From: JAJFIE01 sp964344255
Lineage (GTDB): Bacteria; Pseudomonadota; Alphaproteobacteria; Rhodospirillales; Casp-alpha2
Length of the DNA stretch: 64,000 nt
Reading direction: 5' to 3'
Assembly: GCA_964344255.1 (NCBI GenBank)
Contig: CAYFMQ010000001.1
Coordinates: 496,001 to 560,000, forward strand
The position numbers and the translations under genes are program-made. The notes below the pieces were generated by a model. That model was not told the origin of the DNA. It did not search any database and was given only the letters and a program-made list of their open reading frames with translations. Positions 61,954-64,000 of the stretch are shown here, piece after piece; the stretch's first letter is position 1; every line of letters starts with the position of its first letter.

Positions 61954-64000
61954 ATGAATGAAGGAAAATGCCCAGTAATGCACGGTGGAAATACTTCCAC
62001 AGGCGAATCCGTGATGGATTGGTGGCCGAATGCCCTCAATCTCGACATTCTGCATCAGCACGACAACAAGACCAACCCGATGGGCGCAGACTTCGACTAC
62101 CGCGAAGAACTGAAATCCCTCGATGTCGAGGCGCTCAAGAATGACCTGAAGGCTGTCATGACCGACAGTCAGGACTGGTGGCCGGCCGACTGGGGACACT
62201 ACGGTGGACTGATGGTGCGCATGGCTTGGCACGCCGCTGGTTCCTACCGTACGGCCGATGGCCGTGGAGGCGCGGGTACAGGCAACCAGCGTTTCGCGCC
62301 GCTGAACTCCTGGCCTGATAACGCCAGTCTCGACAAGGCGCGGCGTCTGTTGTGGCCGATCAAGAAAAAGTACGGCAACAAGATCAGCTGGGCCGACTTG
62401 ATTATCCTCGCCGGCAACATGGCCTATGAGTCCATGGGCTTGAAAACCTTCGGCTTCGGCTTTGGTCGCGAAGACATCTGGCACCCGGAAAAGGACACTT
62501 ACTGGGGCTCGGAAAAGGAATGGCTCGCAAAAAACCGCTATGAAAAAGCCAACGACGAAACCTCGCTCGTAAACCCGCTTGCCGCCGTACAGATGGGCCT
62601 GATTTACGTTAATCCGGAAGGCGTCGACGGCAAGCCCGATCCCATGAAGACGGCAGAGGCCGTTCGTGAAACCTTCGCGCGCATGGCCATGAACGACGAG
62701 GAAACCGCAGCGCTCACTTGCGGCGGCCACACCGTCGGCAAGGCTCATGGCAACGGTGATGCCGGCGCTCTGGGTCCGGACCCGGAAGGTGCGGATGTCG
62801 ACCAGCAGGGCTTCGGCTGGGCCAACCCGAATATGGATGGCAAGGCTGCGAACGCTGTGACTTCCGGTATCGAAGGTGCGTGGACGGCCAATCCGACGCA
62901 GTTTGACATGGGATACTTCGATCTGCTGTTCGGCCATGATTGGGAAATCCGCACCAGCCCCGCCGGCGCCCGGCAGTGGGAGCCGGTCAATATCAAGGAA
63001 GAGGACAAGCCGGTGGACGCCACCGATCCCTCGATCCGCCACAATCCGATCATGACCGATGCTGACATGGCCATGAAGGTTGACCCGGTCTACAACGAGA
63101 TTTGCCAGAAGTTCATGGCTGATCCTGAATACTTCAAGGACACCTTTGCCCGCGCCTGGTTCAAGCTGACGCATCGCGACATGGGGCCTAAGGCTCGTTA
63201 TGTCGGTCCGGATGTGCCCGAAGAGGACCTGATTTGGCAGGACCCTGTTCCCGCCGGCCCGGCCTCCTATGACGTCGATGCCGTCAAGGCAAAGATCGCC
63301 GAGAGCGGACTCAGCGTCAGCGACATGGTCGCCACCGCCTGGGATAGTGCGAGGACCTATCGTGGTTCCGACATGCGGGGCGGCGCTAACGGCGCCCGTA
63401 TTCGCCTGGCGCCGCAGAAGGACTGGGAAGGCAACGAGCCCGACAGGTTGGCCAGGGTGCTCGGCGCGCTTGAACCGATCGCGGCCGAAACCGGCGCCAG
63501 CGTTGCCGACGTGATCGTGCTGGCCGGTAACGTCGGCGTCGAGCAGGCGGCAAAGGCTGCGGGCATGGACGTCAACGTGCCATTCTCACCGGGCCGAGGC
63601 GACGCTACTGACGCGCAGACCGACGGTGATAGCTTCGCGCCCCTGGAGCCGATCCACGACGGTTACCGCAACTGGCTCAAGCAGGACTATGTCGTCAGCG
63701 CCGAAGAGATGATGCTCGACCGCACTCAACTCATGGGCCTGACCGCTGCGGAAATGACGGTCCTGGTCGGCGGCATGCGGGTCATGGGAACCAACCACGG
63801 CGGCGCCAAGCACGGCGTGTTCACCGACAACGAAGGCGCCCTGACGAATGACTTCTTCGTCAACCTGACGGACATGGCCTATAGCTGGCACCCCAGCGGA
63901 GACGGCCTCTACGAGATCCGTGACCGCAAATCCGGCGACGTCCGGTGGACGGCGACGCGAATGGATCTGGTGTTTGGCTCCAACTCGATCCTGCGGGCCT
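61954..64000 (+). CDS. katG: catalase-peroxidase KatG, 3' truncated by window end
   Basis: The first 682 codons of a bifunctional heme catalase-peroxidase; full members have about 725-740, so roughly the last 50 residues lie beyond the window. The distal site is R89, W92 and H93 (VRMAWHAAGSYR); Y218 (GLIYVNPEG) and M244 (RMAMNDEE) complete the Met-Tyr-Trp adduct needed for catalase activity; H259 (GGHTVGKAHG) is the heme ligand. AGAGGAG precedes the ATG. It detoxifies hydrogen peroxide and probably belongs to the OxyR regulon with dps. Confidence 0.97.
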   Translation, partial: MNEGKCPVMHGGNTSTGESVMDWWPNALNLDILHQHDNKTNPMGADFDYREELKSLDVEALKNDLKAVMTDSQDWWPADWGHYGGLMVRMAWHAAGSYRTADGRGGAGTGNQRFAPLNSWPDNASLDKARRLLWPIKKKYGNKISWADLIILAGNMAYESMGLKTFGFGFGREDIWHPEKDTYWGSEKEWLAKNRYEKANDETSLVNPLAAVQMGLIYVNPEGVDGKPDPMKTAEAVRETFARMAMNDEETAALTCGGHTVGKAHGNGDAGALGPDPEGADVDQQGFGWANPNMDGKAANAVTSGIEGAWTANPTQFDMGYFDLLFGHDWEIRTSPAGARQWEPVNIKEEDKPVDATDPSIRHNPIMTDADMAMKVDPVYNEICQKFMADPEYFKDTFARAWFKLTHRDMGPKARYVGPDVPEEDLIWQDPVPAGPASYDVDAVKAKIAESGLSVSDMVATAWDSARTYRGSDMRGGANGARIRLAPQKDWEGNEPDRLARVLGALEPIAAETGASVADVIVLAGNVGVEQAAKAAGMDVNVPFSPGRGDATDAQTDGDSFAPLEPIHDGYRNWLKQDYVVSAEEMMLDRTQLMGLTAAEMTVLVGGMRVMGTNHGGAKHGVFTDNEGALTNDFFVNLTDMAYSWHPSGDGLYEIRDRKSGDVRWTATRMDLVFGSNSILRA

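Noticed and set aside
61921..63174. A 417-residue open frame on the minus strand
   Set aside because: It lies opposite katG, whose plus-strand frame (61954 onward, no stop before the window end) matches catalase-peroxidase residue by residue; the minus frame shows no family features.

Overview
The window looks like a draft-assembly stretch of an alphaproteobacterial chromosome, probably a free-living (plausibly marine) Rhodospirillales-type organism. This is inferred from gene content (folD-DUF167-yggT order, slyX, GcvA-type LysR regulators, a long-leader cold-shock gene, many GMC oxidoreductases) and a moderately high GC content judged by eye. It carries about 62 protein genes, tRNA-Ser(GGA), tRNA-Ala(CGC) and two short N-runs (9467-9478, 27606-27615) that are scaffold gaps inside rimO and a chemoreceptor gene. 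I saw no insertion sequence, prophage or CRISPR array.

Layout. 1-9014: a 5'-truncated MttB-family methyltransferase, a small basic protein, GMC oxidoreductase 1, an MBL-fold hydrolase, MATE and nucleoside transporters, and an 811-residue dimethylglycine/sarcosine dehydrogenase-like protein. 9177-14301: rimO, two GNAT acetyltransferases, a SAM methyltransferase divergent from a TetR regulator with clear operators, and a dienelactone hydrolase with an internal deletion. 14338-24241: GMC 2, NAD synthase plus a Rieske oxygenase, GMC 3 overlapping a TauD-like dioxygenase, a tartrate/malate dehydrogenase, slyX, an EamA exporter, a GIY-YIG protein and trhO. 24402-30109: a signalling block (PAS histidine kinase, PAS-only protein, membrane-free chemoreceptor, FecR-domain protein, response regulator). 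30106-33567: M24 hydrolase, CntA-like Rieske oxygenase and divergent LysR. 33640-45770: a lower-GC, less familiar region with a two-gene alpha/beta-hydrolase/membrane-protein pair, a beta-propeller glycosidase-like protein, a histidine kinase with many PAS domains, a palindromic repeat, a lipoprotein/LysR pair, a 58-residue membrane protein and a LuxR regulator. 45844-59713: an aminotransferase behind an attenuator-like leader, lepA, several Fe(II) dioxygenases, an amidohydrolase, a cold-shock gene, a sulfatase, folD, and a rimB-rimK-M14 cluster ending at tRNA-Ala. 59714-64000: palindromic repeats and a relic tRNA end, then a peroxide-defence group (oxyR, dps, DUF2061, katG; katG runs off the window).

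Theme. Many genes fit oxidative breakdown of methylated amines/betaines and related small organic molecules: MttB family, dimethylglycine dehydrogenase-like, two Rieske oxygenases with the Glu-type bridging residue, three GMC enzymes, an M24 creatinase-like hydrolase, and folD to handle the one-carbon units. The features that most deserve follow-up are the three mutually exclusive hairpins ahead of the aminotransferase, the TetR operators inside core promoters with a 13-bp copy 33 kb away, the Rieske/M24 module, the rimB-rimK-M14 cluster, the hydrolase/membrane-protein pair, and the tRNA-Ala relic.
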